Source: an uncultured Roseovarius sp.
GTDB lineage: Bacteria; Pseudomonadota; Alphaproteobacteria; Rhodobacterales; Rhodobacteraceae
Assembly (NCBI RefSeq): GCF_947259555.1
Contig: NZ_CAMYMD010000066.1
Location: 1 to 64,000, forward strand
DNA length: 64,000 bases
Direction: 5' to 3'
Part shown: positions 41,043 through 50,079 of the stretch, in pieces
Layout: the number at the start of each line of letters is the position of its first letter
How positions within the stretch are numbered: the stretch's first letter is position 1
Made by a program: the position numbers and the translations under genes
The notes under the pieces: model-generated
What the model saw: the letters and a program-made list of their open reading frames with translations, nothing else
What the model was told of the DNA's origin: nothing
Databases searched by the model: none

Positions 41043-41249
41043 TTACTGCTTTTTGAGCGGGCAGGTCGAGAGCCCGAAGATCGAATAGAGCGGGCAGGAC
41101 GAGATCAGGCCCGTAACCAGCGGAATGACGCCGATCAGATAGAGCCAGCTATAGGCCCCCTCGCGATTGATCACGAATCCGGCCAGCAGCGCGAGGCCAA
41201 GAACAATACGCAGCGTCCGATCCAATGTGCCGATGTTTTTCTTGAGCAT
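41043..41249 (-). CDS. DUF2892 (YgaP-like) inner-membrane protein
   Basis: This 68-residue membrane protein starts MLKKNIGTLDRTLRI and has two hydrophobic segments: IVLGLALLAGFVI and YLIGVIPLVTGLISSCPLYS. The cysteines SSCPLY and STCPL are typical of DUF2892 proteins. Function unknown. It stands alone between the secreted protein and the J-domain gene. Confidence 0.82.
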   Translation of the reverse strand: MLKKNIGTLDRTLRIVLGLALLAGFVINREGAYSWLYLIGVIPLVTGLISSCPLYSIFGLSTCPLKKQ

Positions 41250-41352
41250 AAGACTACCTTTGCATGAGAGGTTTTGGATTACCCGTTACCATACTCCAAA
41301 GGTGACACATGAGACGTGCCCGGGTCTGTGACGTGATCACACACCTAACGTA

Positions 41353-41976
41353 TCATCTGAAATTCCGGCTTTCCTTTATTTGCTCCCAGGCCCAGACGAC
41401 CTGTTGCAGTTGCTCCTCCTGGCTGCGATCGCCGCCGTTGATATCGGGATGCAGCACCTTGATCAGCGACTTGTAGGCCTTGCGCAGATCCGCCTTGGAC
41501 CACGTATCCTCGGCTTCTAGGATCTCGATGGCGCGCCGCTCGGTCGGAGGTAGCTTGCGTGTGCCACCTTTCTTCTTGCCGGGGTTCTGCGTGGCATTGC
41601 CGCCCAGCACCTGGTGCGGATCCTCGATGCCCAATCGCGCCCAGGCTCGTGCCTCGGGATCGGTGAACTTCTTGGTTTCGCGCTCCCATACCTTGTCCTT
41701 GGACATCTGCGCGTTCAACTCGGCCTCAGTGGTGCCGTCAAAGAAATTCCATTTCAGATTGTATTCACGCACGTGCTGCTGACAGAACCAGAAGTAGTCG
41801 TCGAGCACATCAGGGGCCTTGGGCGCGCGATACTTGCCCGCTTCCTGACACCCCTCGTGGTCACACACGCGCGTCGATGTCTCGGACGCACCGGACATGC
41901 CGCGCCTGCCGCGCGGGTTTTTCTTCTTGGCCGAAGAAACGGACATATCGAAACCGAATGGATCTGATTTTGACAT
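41353..41976 (-). CDS. C-terminal J-domain protein
   Basis: This 207-residue protein carries a J domain at its C-terminus with the HPD motif in IKVLHPDINGG. That would stimulate an Hsp70-type chaperone. The N-terminus has a CDHEGC...C pattern that may bind zinc (CDHEGCQEAGKY and WFCQQH). The start at 41976 (MSKSDPFGFDM) is used, because the upstream in-frame residues do not look like the family. It is not DnaJ itself, which has an N-terminal J domain. Confidence 0.8.
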   Translation of the reverse strand: MSKSDPFGFDMSVSSAKKKNPRGRRGMSGASETSTRVCDHEGCQEAGKYRAPKAPDVLDDYFWFCQQHVREYNLKWNFFDGTTEAELNAQMSKDKVWERETKKFTDPEARAWARLGIEDPHQVLGGNATQNPGKKKGGTRKLPPTERRAIEILEAEDTWSKADLRKAYKSLIKVLHPDINGGDRSQEEQLQQVVWAWEQIKESRNFR

Positions 41977-42138
41977 CGGACAAACCTTTGCGAGTCGGAG
42001 ACGAGAGTTTATTCCAAAACGCACCGAATTGAAGGGGCGGACGGAAAAATATTATCTGACGATCGGGGCGCGGCAGTCTTTCGCAATGCCCGAGGCCATG
42101 GCTCAAGCCGTTGAATTGCTTGAGGGGGCGCGATCATA

Positions 42139-42459
42139 TCACGGTTCTTCTGATGGGTCGCCTTCCGCAAAGCCCCGAGCTTCGCTTTTGTGCTCTGGCT
42201 CTGTCGGCTCAGCCGGCTCGGTGGCCTCGACCTCACGCTGAAACACCATAACAGAACGATAGACCGTGTGCGTAGAGGTCAACCCCTGACGTTCTTCGCT
42301 GGGCAAGATATCGGTCCGAAGGTATTGCCAGCCGTCGCCTGCCATGGTGTTCAGCAAGTCCTCCACTCCAAGCGCAAAACGGGCCTCCGGGGTTTTAACT
42401 CCGGCCGCCTTCCGTCCTCGTGTCGGGGCGGGCAAAACCTTGTATTCGTATACGGGCAT
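42139..42459 (-). CDS. DUF4177-like small protein
   Basis: The protein is about 106 residues and begins MPVYEYKVLPAPTRGRK. It includes GWQYLRTDILPSEER, the tryptophan-centred core of DUF4177. The C-terminal tail is acidic and Pro/Glu-rich. The start at 42459 gives this N-terminus; a longer in-frame extension is not typical. No function is known. A terminator separates it from infC. Confidence 0.7.
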   Translation of the reverse strand: MPVYEYKVLPAPTRGRKAAGVKTPEARFALGVEDLLNTMAGDGWQYLRTDILPSEERQGLTSTHTVYRSVMVFQREVEATEPAEPTEPEHKSEARGFAEGDPSEEP

Positions 42460-42517
42460 GTGCGGCTCCGGTCTGATAAAGGCACCGTATTCTAGGCGAC
42501 TTGTGGAGAGGTGCAAG

Positions 42518-42553
42518 GAAAACACGAAGCCCCGAACGCCAGTCCGGGGCTTC
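42518..42553 (-). terminator. Terminator of infC
   Basis: GAAGCCCCG (42526-42534) and CGGGGCTTC (42545-42553) form a 9-bp stem with a 10-nt loop. The + strand run GGAAAAC before it reads as a T-tract on the minus strand, ending infC. Confidence 0.75.
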
Positions 42554-42576
42554 TTGCACAAGGATGACCCAAGTTT

Positions 42577-43122
<546 letters not shown>

Positions 43123-43139
43123 GGCTTTGTTCCTTTTAT

Positions 43140-43180
43140 CGTTTACAGTTCTTCACGAATTTGACGCTGCAACGTAAACG
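43140..43180. promoter_or_regulatory. Inverted repeat in the infC leader region
   Basis: CGTTTAC (43140-43146) and GTAAACG (43174-43180) form a perfect 7+7 inverted repeat with a 27-nt spacer. It lies just before the infC ribosome site on the minus strand, so a transcript hairpin or operator is possible. It is also between divergent genes. Confidence 0.35.
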
Positions 43181-43338
43181 CGGCGCGTCGCGCTTTCAAG
43201 CTGCAAATCGGCCATTCTGAGCCGAAAAGGCGTGATTTCCCCCTTGTGGCTTTCCTTCTTGCACGGCATCTGAGATGCAGTGAAACAATGGGCTGGTGCA
43301 ACGAACGCGAGCGGCCCTATGAAGTCTGGGAGACGGTT

Positions 43339-44262
43339 ATGAAAAATCTGATTTGGATCGTGCTGGCCGTGGTTGTGCTGGGGGGCGGGTACATGCTGTT
43401 CACCGGCAAATCTGTGGAAGAGGTCGTCGAGACTGTGAGCGGGGCGACGCAAGACGTCGAGGCACCCGAGGCGCTTGAAGATGCATCCGATGCAACGGCG
43501 GACGCTGCAAGCGACGCCGTGGAGGCAACGACGGACGCTGCAAGCGAGGCTGTCGACGCCACGACAGAGGCTGCCAATGATGCCGCCGAAGCAGCCGAGG
43601 AAACTGCCTCCGACGCGGCCGATGCGGCGCAAGAGGCCGCCAGTGAGGCCGCCGAATCTGTTGAAGAGACCGCGTCCGACGCCGCCGAGACCGCGCAGGA
43701 GACGGCGACAGAGGCCGTTGAAGCCGCTCAGGAGGCGACCCAGGAAGCTGTTGATGCAGCGACCGGTGCAGCGAGCGATGCCGCTGAAGGCGCGACCGAT
43801 GCTGCAAATGATGCCGCTGAAGGCGCGACCGATGCTGCAAACGATGCGACTGAGGCCGCTGAAGAGGCTGTCGACGGGGCCGCAGACACCGCGAGTGACG
43901 CCGCGACCGAGATCGAAGACGCCGCGGGCGCCGCGACAGAAACTGCAACAGACACCGCCGAGACGGCAGATGAGGCGGCCGATGAAGCAGTGACCGACGC
44001 GACCGAGGGCACGGCAAACGACGCGGTCGAGAGCGCGACGGATGAGGCGTCGGGCGATGCGGAACAGACTGGCGCCGAGCAGGCGCCCGAAGCCCTGACC
44101 GTCGACGGCTTTGACATGGAGCGCGTGCGCAGCCTGATCGAAGGCTCTGATCTGGGTTCGATGCAGGAAAACCTTCTGATCGAGGGGATCAAAGCGGCAC
44201 AAAACAATCCGGAACTTCTGCAATCCGCGCTACAGGCTGCCCGTGAGGCGCTTGGCTACTAA
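43339..44262 (+). CDS. Membrane-anchored Ala/acid-repeat protein
   Basis: This 307-residue protein begins with a membrane anchor (NLIWIVLAVVVLGGGYMLF). About 200 residues of degenerate repeats rich in Ala, Asp, Glu and Thr follow (for example AADAAQEAASEAAES), suggesting a long helix or coiled coil like LEA-type proteins. A conserved-looking C-terminal helical piece (FDMERVRSLIEGSDLGSMQE) ends it. A 32-nt DNA segment is repeated exactly at 43777-43808 and 43810-43841, evidence of recent repeat growth. ATG 43339 is used. Function unknown; a stress or envelope role is inference. Confidence 0.7.
   Translation: MKNLIWIVLAVVVLGGGYMLFTGKSVEEVVETVSGATQDVEAPEALEDASDATADAASDAVEATTDAASEAVDATTEAANDAAEAAEETASDAADAAQEAASEAAESVEETASDAAETAQETATEAVEAAQEATQEAVDAATGAASDAAEGATDAANDAAEGATDAANDATEAAEEAVDGAADTASDAATEIEDAAGAATETATDTAETADEAADEAVTDATEGTANDAVESATDEASGDAEQTGAEQAPEALTVDGFDMERVRSLIEGSDLGSMQENLLIEGIKAAQNNPELLQSALQAAREALGY
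43777..43841 (+). repeat. Tandem 33-nt direct repeat inside the Ala-rich gene
   Basis: The 32-nt string at 43777-43808 recurs exactly at 43810-43841, one 33-nt period apart. It encodes an 11-residue unit, DAAEGATDAAN, twice. Confidence 0.9.
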
Positions 44263-44282
44263 GCCAGTCAACTGACATTGGA

Positions 44283-44317
44283 AAGCCCGCGCAAGGTGCT
44301 CCTTGCGCGGGCTTTTT
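44283..44317 (+). terminator. Strong terminator after the Ala-rich gene
   Basis: AAGCCCGCGCAAGG (44283-44296) and CCTTGCGCGGGCTT (44301-44314) make a perfect 14-bp stem with a TGCT loop and a following T-tract. Confidence 0.9.
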
Positions 44318-44353
44318 GTTGCGAGAGTTTCGGCACGTCTCTTGATACAGGAG

Positions 44354-44460
44354 ACCCTCGCGTCACGCCCGAGGGTGACGGGTATCTGTGGTAGGCGGCA
44401 TCCTCCGGCTTGACCGGAGGATCTCTTGGTCAGGGGCTTCGGGACAAGCCCGAGGGTGAC
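44354..44460. repeat. Intergenic palindromic repeat, copy 2 (three hairpins)
   Basis: Three hairpins lie in series: ACCCTCG/CGAGGGT (44354-44376), ATCCTCCGG/CCGGAGGAT (44400-44422), and the CTTCGGG...CCCGAGG unit (44437-44455). The last two share cores with copy 1 after uvrA. They fill the space between the Ala-rich gene and fpr. Confidence 0.6.
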
Positions 44461-44474
44461 GGATACTATCCCCC

Positions 44475-45326
44475 TCAGTCGAGAAACGCCTTTTCGACCA
44501 CGTATTCCTTGGGGTCGGAATTGGCCCCTTCGCGCAGCCCGTAGTCCTCCAGCATCTCCTTGATCTCGAGGTTGAAGGCGAGGTTGCCGCAGACCATGGC
44601 GCGGTCGGTTTCGGGGGCGAGGGGGGCGACGCCCAGATCGGCGAACGCCTCGCCCGAGCGCATCAAATCTGTGATGCGGCCCATCTTGGGGCTCTCTTCG
44701 CGGGTGGTCGTCGGGTAATAGCGCAGCTTGTCGGCAAAGCCTTCGCCGATCAACTCCGCCAGCATGTCGTCCTTGCGGATGCTGTCGATCAATTCGGCCC
44801 CGTATTGCAACTCGCCCACCTCACGGCAGGTATGGGTCACGATCACCTCGTCGTAATCCTCATAGGTCTGCGGGTCGCGCAGCAGCGAGGCGAAAGGCGC
44901 AAAGCCGGTGCCGGTGGCAAAGAGCCAAAGACGCTTGCCGGGCAGGAGCGCGTCATGCACCAGCGTGCCCACCGGCTTGGGGCGCAGGATGATCTCGTCG
45001 CCCACCTCGATATGTTGCAAACGCGAGGTCAGCGGGCCGTCCTGCACCTTGATCGAGTAGAATTCCAACTCGTCATCCCAGGACGGTGAGGCGATGGAAT
45101 AGGCGCGCAGGAGCGGCTTTTCGCGGCCGGTCTTCTCGTCCGTCTGCATCAGGCCGATCATCACGAACTCGCCCGAGCGAAACCGCAGAGAGGCGGGCCG
45201 TGTCACGCGGAACGAGAACAGCCTGTCGGTCCAGTGTCTCACCTCTGTCACGGTCTGAGCATCGGGAATCGCAAGGGTTTTGGGCGCTTTCGCGGTCGCT
45301 TGGGTCACGGCGGTCATCTCGTTCAT
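44475..45326 (-). CDS. fpr: Ferredoxin--NADP reductase
   Basis: The 283-residue flavoprotein has the FAD-binding LLRAYSIASPSW and the NADP-binding LWLFATGTGFAPFASLLRDP. The C-terminus continues CGNLAFNLEIKEMLEDYG and ends FLD. It moves electrons between NADPH and ferredoxin. Its place as the last gene of the sulfate-assimilation run suggests that it supplies ferredoxin for sulfite reduction, though the gap to the DUF934 gene is 67 nt and it may also have its own promoter. Confidence 0.9.
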   Translation of the reverse strand: MNEMTAVTQATAKAPKTLAIPDAQTVTEVRHWTDRLFSFRVTRPASLRFRSGEFVMIGLMQTDEKTGREKPLLRAYSIASPSWDDELEFYSIKVQDGPLTSRLQHIEVGDEIILRPKPVGTLVHDALLPGKRLWLFATGTGFAPFASLLRDPQTYEDYDEVIVTHTCREVGELQYGAELIDSIRKDDMLAELIGEGFADKLRYYPTTTREESPKMGRITDLMRSGEAFADLGVAPLAPETDRAMVCGNLAFNLEIKEMLEDYGLREGANSDPKEYVVEKAFLD

Positions 45327-45393
45327 GGTGTCAACTGCCGGTCATTTAAACCGACATCCTCTTCTAATCTTTGATTCAGGTCAGGTGAAAGGG

Positions 45394-45810
45394 TTATTCT
45401 GCGGCGACGTGGCGCAGCCGTGATTGGTAGTCATGCGCCTGCCAGTTGGCGCGCGCCAACCACTGATCCTCGGGCTGCCGGGCGGCCAGATCGTCGGAGA
45501 TCTCGACCTCGTCAAAGCCCGCACGCCGCGCCATCGCGTATTGATCGGCGATCACGTGGCCATAGGCGCGCAGTCGTCCGGTGTAGCCCATCAGCCGCAA
45601 TTGCCGCGCGATGCTGAATCCGCGCCCGTCGGCGAAGCTGGGAAAATGGACCTTGATCATCTGCACGTCGGGCAGACGACCGGCCAGTTCCAGCGGGTCG
45701 GCGCTGGAGGGCAGGGTGATGCCCACGCCGCGGCGGGCCTCTTCCAGGGGCACGATGGGGGTGGTCCAGGTCTCGGGGCCAAAGCCCGTGTCGGTGATGA
45801 TGACAGTCAT
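45394..45810 (-). CDS. DUF934 protein of the sulfite-reduction operon
   Basis: The 138-residue protein has the DUF934 features GITLPSSADPLELAG, FPSFADGRGFSIARQLR and LRAYGHVIADQYAMARRAGFD. The family regularly follows cysH and cysI and is annotated as probably involved in sulfite reduction, but its chemistry is unknown. ATG 45810 overlaps the cysH stop, so the two are translationally coupled. A longer frame reading further into cysH is not the family start. Confidence 0.88.
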   Translation of the reverse strand: MTVIITDTGFGPETWTTPIVPLEEARRGVGITLPSSADPLELAGRLPDVQMIKVHFPSFADGRGFSIARQLRLMGYTGRLRAYGHVIADQYAMARRAGFDEVEISDDLAARQPEDQWLARANWQAHDYQSRLRHVAAE

Positions 45811-46541
45811 GCGGAAACTCCTTTTCGCACCAGTTTGCCGTTCACAAAATGGATGCCACATTCAGTTTTGTCCTGATCGCGCCAGCGGCCCGATCGGGGA
45901 TCTTCGCCCGGTTTTACGGGTGTTGTGCAGGGCATGCAGCCGATGGAGGGGTAGCCTTGGCTCACCAGCGGATGCCGGGGCAGGCGGTTTTCCTCCATGT
46001 AGGTCCGGATGTCCTCGCGGGCCCAATGGGCCAGCGGGTTGACCTTGATCCGCCCGGTGCCCTCCTCGATCTCGAAGAAGTCGAGGGCGGCGCGGGTGCC
46101 GGCCTGATAGCGTTTGCGCCCGGTGATCCAGCCGTCGAAACCGCTGAGGGCGCGCTGCAAGGGCACGGTCTTGCGCAGGGCGCAGCAGGCGTCGGTATCG
46201 CGTCGGTGTAACGTCTGTTTTGCGTCGGTGCGTGCGAGCTCCTGCGCGTCGGGCCGAATGATCCGCAGATCGCGCAGGTTGAGCCGCTCTGCCAGTTCCT
46301 GCTGATAGACCAGCGTCTCGGCAAAGAGCATCTCGGTGTCGATGAAGATCACCGGCGTCGCGGCCTGCGTGACCGAGACCATGTGCAACAGCACGACCGA
46401 CTCGGCCCCGAAGCTGGAGACCAGCGCCAGCTTGCCCGCCTGCGGGTCTCTCAGCGCATGCTCCAGCACCGACACCGCCGAATGGTGGCGATACCGGTCA
46501 TTGAGCGCGTGAACCCGGTCGTGCAGATCACTCTGCGGCAT
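45807..46541 (-). CDS. cysH: Adenylyl-sulfate reductase (APS-type CysH)
   Basis: This 244-residue protein reduces adenylylated sulfate to sulfite. VSSFGAESVVLLH starts the nucleotide loop. The cysteines C119, C120, C202 and C205 (CCALRK and CMPC) form the [4Fe-4S] ligands of the APS-type enzyme, and the catalytic C228 is in KTECGIHF. These cysteines point to APS rather than PAPS as substrate. The start at 46541 overlaps cysI by 14 nt. The much longer N-terminal extension of the open frame is cysI in another frame. Confidence 0.93.
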   Translation of the reverse strand: MPQSDLHDRVHALNDRYRHHSAVSVLEHALRDPQAGKLALVSSFGAESVVLLHMVSVTQAATPVIFIDTEMLFAETLVYQQELAERLNLRDLRIIRPDAQELARTDAKQTLHRRDTDACCALRKTVPLQRALSGFDGWITGRKRYQAGTRAALDFFEIEEGTGRIKVNPLAHWAREDIRTYMEENRLPRHPLVSQGYPSIGCMPCTTPVKPGEDPRSGRWRDQDKTECGIHFVNGKLVRKGVSA

Positions 46542-48198
46542 GGGCCCGGGCCTCCTGATCATAGAGCGCGGATTTGAACGGGGCGAGGCCGAGACGATTG
46601 TAAGCCTCGAGGAAGGTTTCCTCCGGCCCCTCGCGCAGGTCGAGATAGGCGAAGATGAGCCGCTCGATGGCGGGCACGATCTCGTCATAGGCAAAGCCCG
46701 GCCCGGTTCGGGTGCCGATGGCCGTGCTCTCGGAGGCATCGCCGCCGAGGGTGATCTGATAGTTCTCCACCCCCGCGCGGTCGAGGCCGAGAATGCCGAT
46801 ATGGCCGACATGGTGATGCCCGCAGGCATTGATGCAGCCCGAGATCTTGATCTGGAGATGGCCCACGTCATGCTCGATCTTCAGCTCGTCCAGCCGGGTG
46901 GCGATGCCCTGGGCCACGGGGATCGAACGCGCGGTTGCGAGCGCGCAGTAATCCATGCCGGGGCAGGCGATGATATCCGAGGCCAGACCGATATTGCCGG
47001 TGGCCAGCCCCGCCTCGCGCAGCGCGGCATGGACGGCCGGGATATCGGCCAGCGCCACATGCGGCAGCACGAGGTTCTGTGCATGGCTGGCGCGGATATC
47101 ATTGTGGCCGTACCGCTCGGCGAGGTCCGCCACCAGCCGCATCTGATCGGCGCTCGCATCGCCCGGAGTCGCACCATGCGCCTTGAGGCTGATGGTGACG
47201 ATGCCGTGATCGGCGTGCTGGTGCGCAACCACGTTGGTATCCGCCCAAGCGCGGAACACTGGGTCGGCGTCGCGGGCGGCGTAGTAATCGCCTGCGTCGC
47301 GCTCGGGCAGGGTGGGGGTGACGAAGGCGGCGTTGATCCGGTCGAGCCACGCCTGATCGACACCCGAAAAGGCCGCGCGACGGCGCGGGAACTCGGCCTC
47401 GACCAGATCGCGGATCTCATCGAGTCCGTTTTCATGCACCGTGATCTTGATCCGCGCCTTGTACTTGTTGTCGCGGCGGCCGAGGCGGTTGTAGGTGGCC
47501 AGGATCGACTCGAGATAGGGCAGGAGGTCAGCCTGGGGCACGAAATCCTTGAGGAGTTTGGCGACCATCGGCGTGCGGCCCATACCGCCACCGACCCAGA
47601 TCTCGTAGCCGCGCGTGCCGTCACGCTCGACGATCTTGACGCCGATATCGTGGCTTTTCATCACCGCGCGGTCGGCCTCGGAGGCGATCACGGCGATCTT
47701 GAATTTACGCGGCAGGAACTGGAACTCCGGGTGGTCGGTGGACCATTGCCGGATCAGCTCGGCCACCGGGCGCGGGTCTTCCAGCTCATCCGCGGCGGCG
47801 CCTGCGAAGTGATCCGAGGTCACGTTGCGGATGGTGTTGCCGGAGGTCTGGATGGCGTGCATATCCACCTCGGCCAGCGCGTCGAGCATGTCGGGAATGT
47901 CGCGCAGTTGCGGCCAGTTGTACTGGATATTGGTGCGGGTGGTGAAATGGCCATAGCCTTTGTCCCACCGCTCGGCCAGATAGGCCAGCTGGCGCAGTTT
48001 CGCCGGATCGAGCGAGCCATAGGGGATCGCCACGCGCAGCATGTAGGCGTGCAGTTGCAGGTAGAGCCCGTTCATCAGGCGCAGCGGCTTGAACTCGTCC
48101 TCGGTCAGGCTTCCGTCAATCCGACGCTCGACCTGGGCGCGGAACTGGCGGTTGCGTTCTGCGATAAAAGCGGCGTCGAAGTCGTTGTATTGATACAT
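46528..48198 (-). CDS. cysI: Sulfite reductase hemoprotein (nitrite/sulfite reductase family)
   Basis: The 556-residue siroheme and [4Fe-4S] enzyme reduces sulfite to sulfide. It has TTRTNIQYNW, SGNTIRNVTSD and, in the C-terminal half, the cluster cysteines CPGMDYC and GCINACGHH. A tandem-repeat arrangement of nitrite/sulfite reductase half domains is evident. It sits with cysG, cysH and DUF934. Nitrite reduction is the main alternative, but the gene neighbours favour sulfite. Confidence 0.92.
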   Translation of the reverse strand: MYQYNDFDAAFIAERNRQFRAQVERRIDGSLTEDEFKPLRLMNGLYLQLHAYMLRVAIPYGSLDPAKLRQLAYLAERWDKGYGHFTTRTNIQYNWPQLRDIPDMLDALAEVDMHAIQTSGNTIRNVTSDHFAGAAADELEDPRPVAELIRQWSTDHPEFQFLPRKFKIAVIASEADRAVMKSHDIGVKIVERDGTRGYEIWVGGGMGRTPMVAKLLKDFVPQADLLPYLESILATYNRLGRRDNKYKARIKITVHENGLDEIRDLVEAEFPRRRAAFSGVDQAWLDRINAAFVTPTLPERDAGDYYAARDADPVFRAWADTNVVAHQHADHGIVTISLKAHGATPGDASADQMRLVADLAERYGHNDIRASHAQNLVLPHVALADIPAVHAALREAGLATGNIGLASDIIACPGMDYCALATARSIPVAQGIATRLDELKIEHDVGHLQIKISGCINACGHHHVGHIGILGLDRAGVENYQITLGGDASESTAIGTRTGPGFAYDEIVPAIERLIFAYLDLREGPEETFLEAYNRLGLAPFKSALYDQEARAHAAE

Positions 48199-48225
48199 GG
48201 TTTTCTCCTGCGCGTGTCGCGTGGG

Positions 48226-48537
48226 TCAGGCGTGGCCGAGGCCGTCGGCCTGTTTACCGTGAAAAAGGTTCGAAGGGCCGGTGCGCCGGAAATCCTCGCG
48301 AAAATGGGTGGGCTCGGGGCCGTCGGGGCCGGGGCGCATATCGGCGAGATAGGCGCCGACGATTTCACCGGCGCGGGCCTGTGCCTGAAGCAGGCGATAG
48401 TCGGCATCGGCCTCGTCGGTCAGCACCTCGGCCTCGCTGAGGTCCCGGGTCCATTGGTCATCGACGGTGAGATAGACGACATCGCCCTCGATGAGGGCGT
48501 TGGCGGTCACGACCTTGGGGGTGAATTCGCGGGGCAT
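48226..48537 (-). CDS. DUF2849 protein
   Basis: This 103-residue protein begins MPREFTPKVVTANALIEGDVVYL and includes WTRDLSEAEVLTDEADADY and FREDFRRTGPSNLF. The family is found beside cysI in alphaproteobacteria and has no known activity. ATG 48537 comes 1 nt after the cysG stop on the minus strand. Its position between cysG and cysI suggests a role in sulfite reductase maturation or electron supply; this is inference. Confidence 0.85.
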   Translation of the reverse strand: MPREFTPKVVTANALIEGDVVYLTVDDQWTRDLSEAEVLTDEADADYRLLQAQARAGEIVGAYLADMRPGPDGPEPTHFREDFRRTGPSNLFHGKQADGLGHA

Positions 48538-48538
48538 G

Positions 48539-49933
48539 TCAGGCAAGCTCCTGTTTCGATTGGACAAGGGCCGCCTCGGCGGCGCGCGGCGCAAGGCCGA
48601 GGAAGGTGAGCGCGGGGCCGGTGAGCCCTGCCTCGGCCAGATCGGCGGGCAGCCGGTCCAGCGTGGTGGACAGCACGCGCTGATCGGGGCGCGAGGCGTT
48701 CTCGATCACGGTGACGGGCGTCGTGCGGTCGGCGCCGTGCATGATCAGGCGGCCTTGAATGAAACGGGCGGATTTCTTGCCCATGTAGATCGCCGCGACC
48801 TCACCGGGACGGGCCAGCGTGCGCCAGTCGTGATCGGCAAAGCCTTTCATGTCATGGCCGGTGACAAACCGTACCGCGCCATTGCGCCCGCGTTTGGTGA
48901 GGCTCTGACCGATGGCGGCGACCGAGGCGGAGGCGGCGGTGATGCCGGGCACAACGTGCCAATCGATACCGGCCTCACTGACGGCATCGATCTCCTCGTC
49001 CAACCGTCCGAAAACGGTCGGGTCTCCGCCCTTGAGCCGCACCACATGCGCGCCATTCCTGGCGTGTTCGACGATCAGCGCATTGATATCGCTCTGCGAC
49101 ATGGAGGGGCCAAAGCCCTCTTTGCCCGCGTCAATCAGGATGGCTTCGCGCCGGGCAAGTTCGAGGATCTCGGAGGTGACAAGTCGGTCGTGAATGACGA
49201 CGTCTGCGCCATCCAGTGCATTGCGCGCCTTGAGTGTCAGCAGCTCCGGGTCGCCCGGACCCGCGCCGACAAAGGCCACGCGACCTTGACGGACAACCGT
49301 ATTTTCATGTTTTCTCAGAAGGCGTTGAAGCACGTCCTTGACGTGATCCTCGCCGCCTTGATCCAACGCGCGCGGCCCGGTCTGAAAGTAGTAATCAGCC
49401 CAGAAGTCACGGCGACGACGGCCCATCGGCAGGACCACCACCGCCTTGCGAAACGCTTTACCAATACGAGCGAGCGCGCCGAGTGTCACCGGCAGGCGTG
49501 CCTCGATCTCGGCCTTGATCGCCCGTGCGAGCACCGGGGCTGCCCCTTCCGTGCCAATGGCGACGGTGACCGGATCACGATCCACGATCGCGGGTGTGAT
49601 GAACTGGCTGTCCGCAAGATTGTCGACGATATTGACCAGCGCACCATCGGCGCGCGCGATCTGCGATGTGCGGGCATCTTCGGTCTGATCTTCGTCGGCC
49701 GCATAGAAAAGCGTGGCGCAGAGGGTATCGCCCGGCACCATGGCACGGCGCACGAGGCGCAGGCGATTGTCGGCGGCCCAGCCTTCGATCTCGGGGGCCG
49801 GGGCCGTGGCGAACACGGTGAGATGCGCCTCGGTCTTGAGCAGCAGCCGGAGCTTGGCCAGAGCGGCGTCACCGCCGCCGGACAGGACGATGCGGCGGCC
49901 CTCGACGGCGAGAAAGATCGGAAAGTGCTTCAT
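48539..49933 (-). CDS. cysG: Siroheme synthase CysG
   Basis: The 464-residue protein fuses a dehydrogenase/ferrochelatase domain and a uroporphyrinogen-III methyltransferase domain. The first begins VEGRRIVLSGGGDAALAK. The second begins GRVAFVGAGPGDPELLTLK and holds VVRLKGGDPTVFGR and VVPGITAASA. It makes siroheme for CysI. ATG 49933 gives the family N-terminus. A further 124 in-frame codons lead upstream into the Lrp gene on the opposite strand and are not part of it. It opens the minus-strand sulfur operon. Confidence 0.93.
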   Translation of the reverse strand: MKHFPIFLAVEGRRIVLSGGGDAALAKLRLLLKTEAHLTVFATAPAPEIEGWAADNRLRLVRRAMVPGDTLCATLFYAADEDQTEDARTSQIARADGALVNIVDNLADSQFITPAIVDRDPVTVAIGTEGAAPVLARAIKAEIEARLPVTLGALARIGKAFRKAVVVLPMGRRRRDFWADYYFQTGPRALDQGGEDHVKDVLQRLLRKHENTVVRQGRVAFVGAGPGDPELLTLKARNALDGADVVIHDRLVTSEILELARREAILIDAGKEGFGPSMSQSDINALIVEHARNGAHVVRLKGGDPTVFGRLDEEIDAVSEAGIDWHVVPGITAASASVAAIGQSLTKRGRNGAVRFVTGHDMKGFADHDWRTLARPGEVAAIYMGKKSARFIQGRLIMHGADRTTPVTVIENASRPDQRVLSTTLDRLPADLAEAGLTGPALTFLGLAPRAAEAALVQSKQELA

Positions 49934-49975
49934 TTGGCGTATCCCGGAGATCGGTTTGACTCTGACCCCAATATA

Positions 49976-50059
49976 GGAAATATTCCCGATACATGGCCAT
50001 ATGCCTGCATGAATAAGGAAGTTTGTTCCAATGCCTTCCAGCAAGAGGCGGGACGTTCC
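49976..50059. promoter_or_regulatory. GGAA/TTCC dyads between cysG and Lrp gene
   Basis: Three related short dyads lie in the 146-nt divergent space: GGAA-ATA-TTCC (49976-49986), GGAA-GTTTG-TTCC (50017-50029), and GGACGTTCC (50051-50059). They are candidate sites for the adjacent Lrp/AsnC protein, which would then control both directions. Confidence 0.45.
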
Positions 50060-50079
50060 TGAAAAAGGGAAATACCGGA

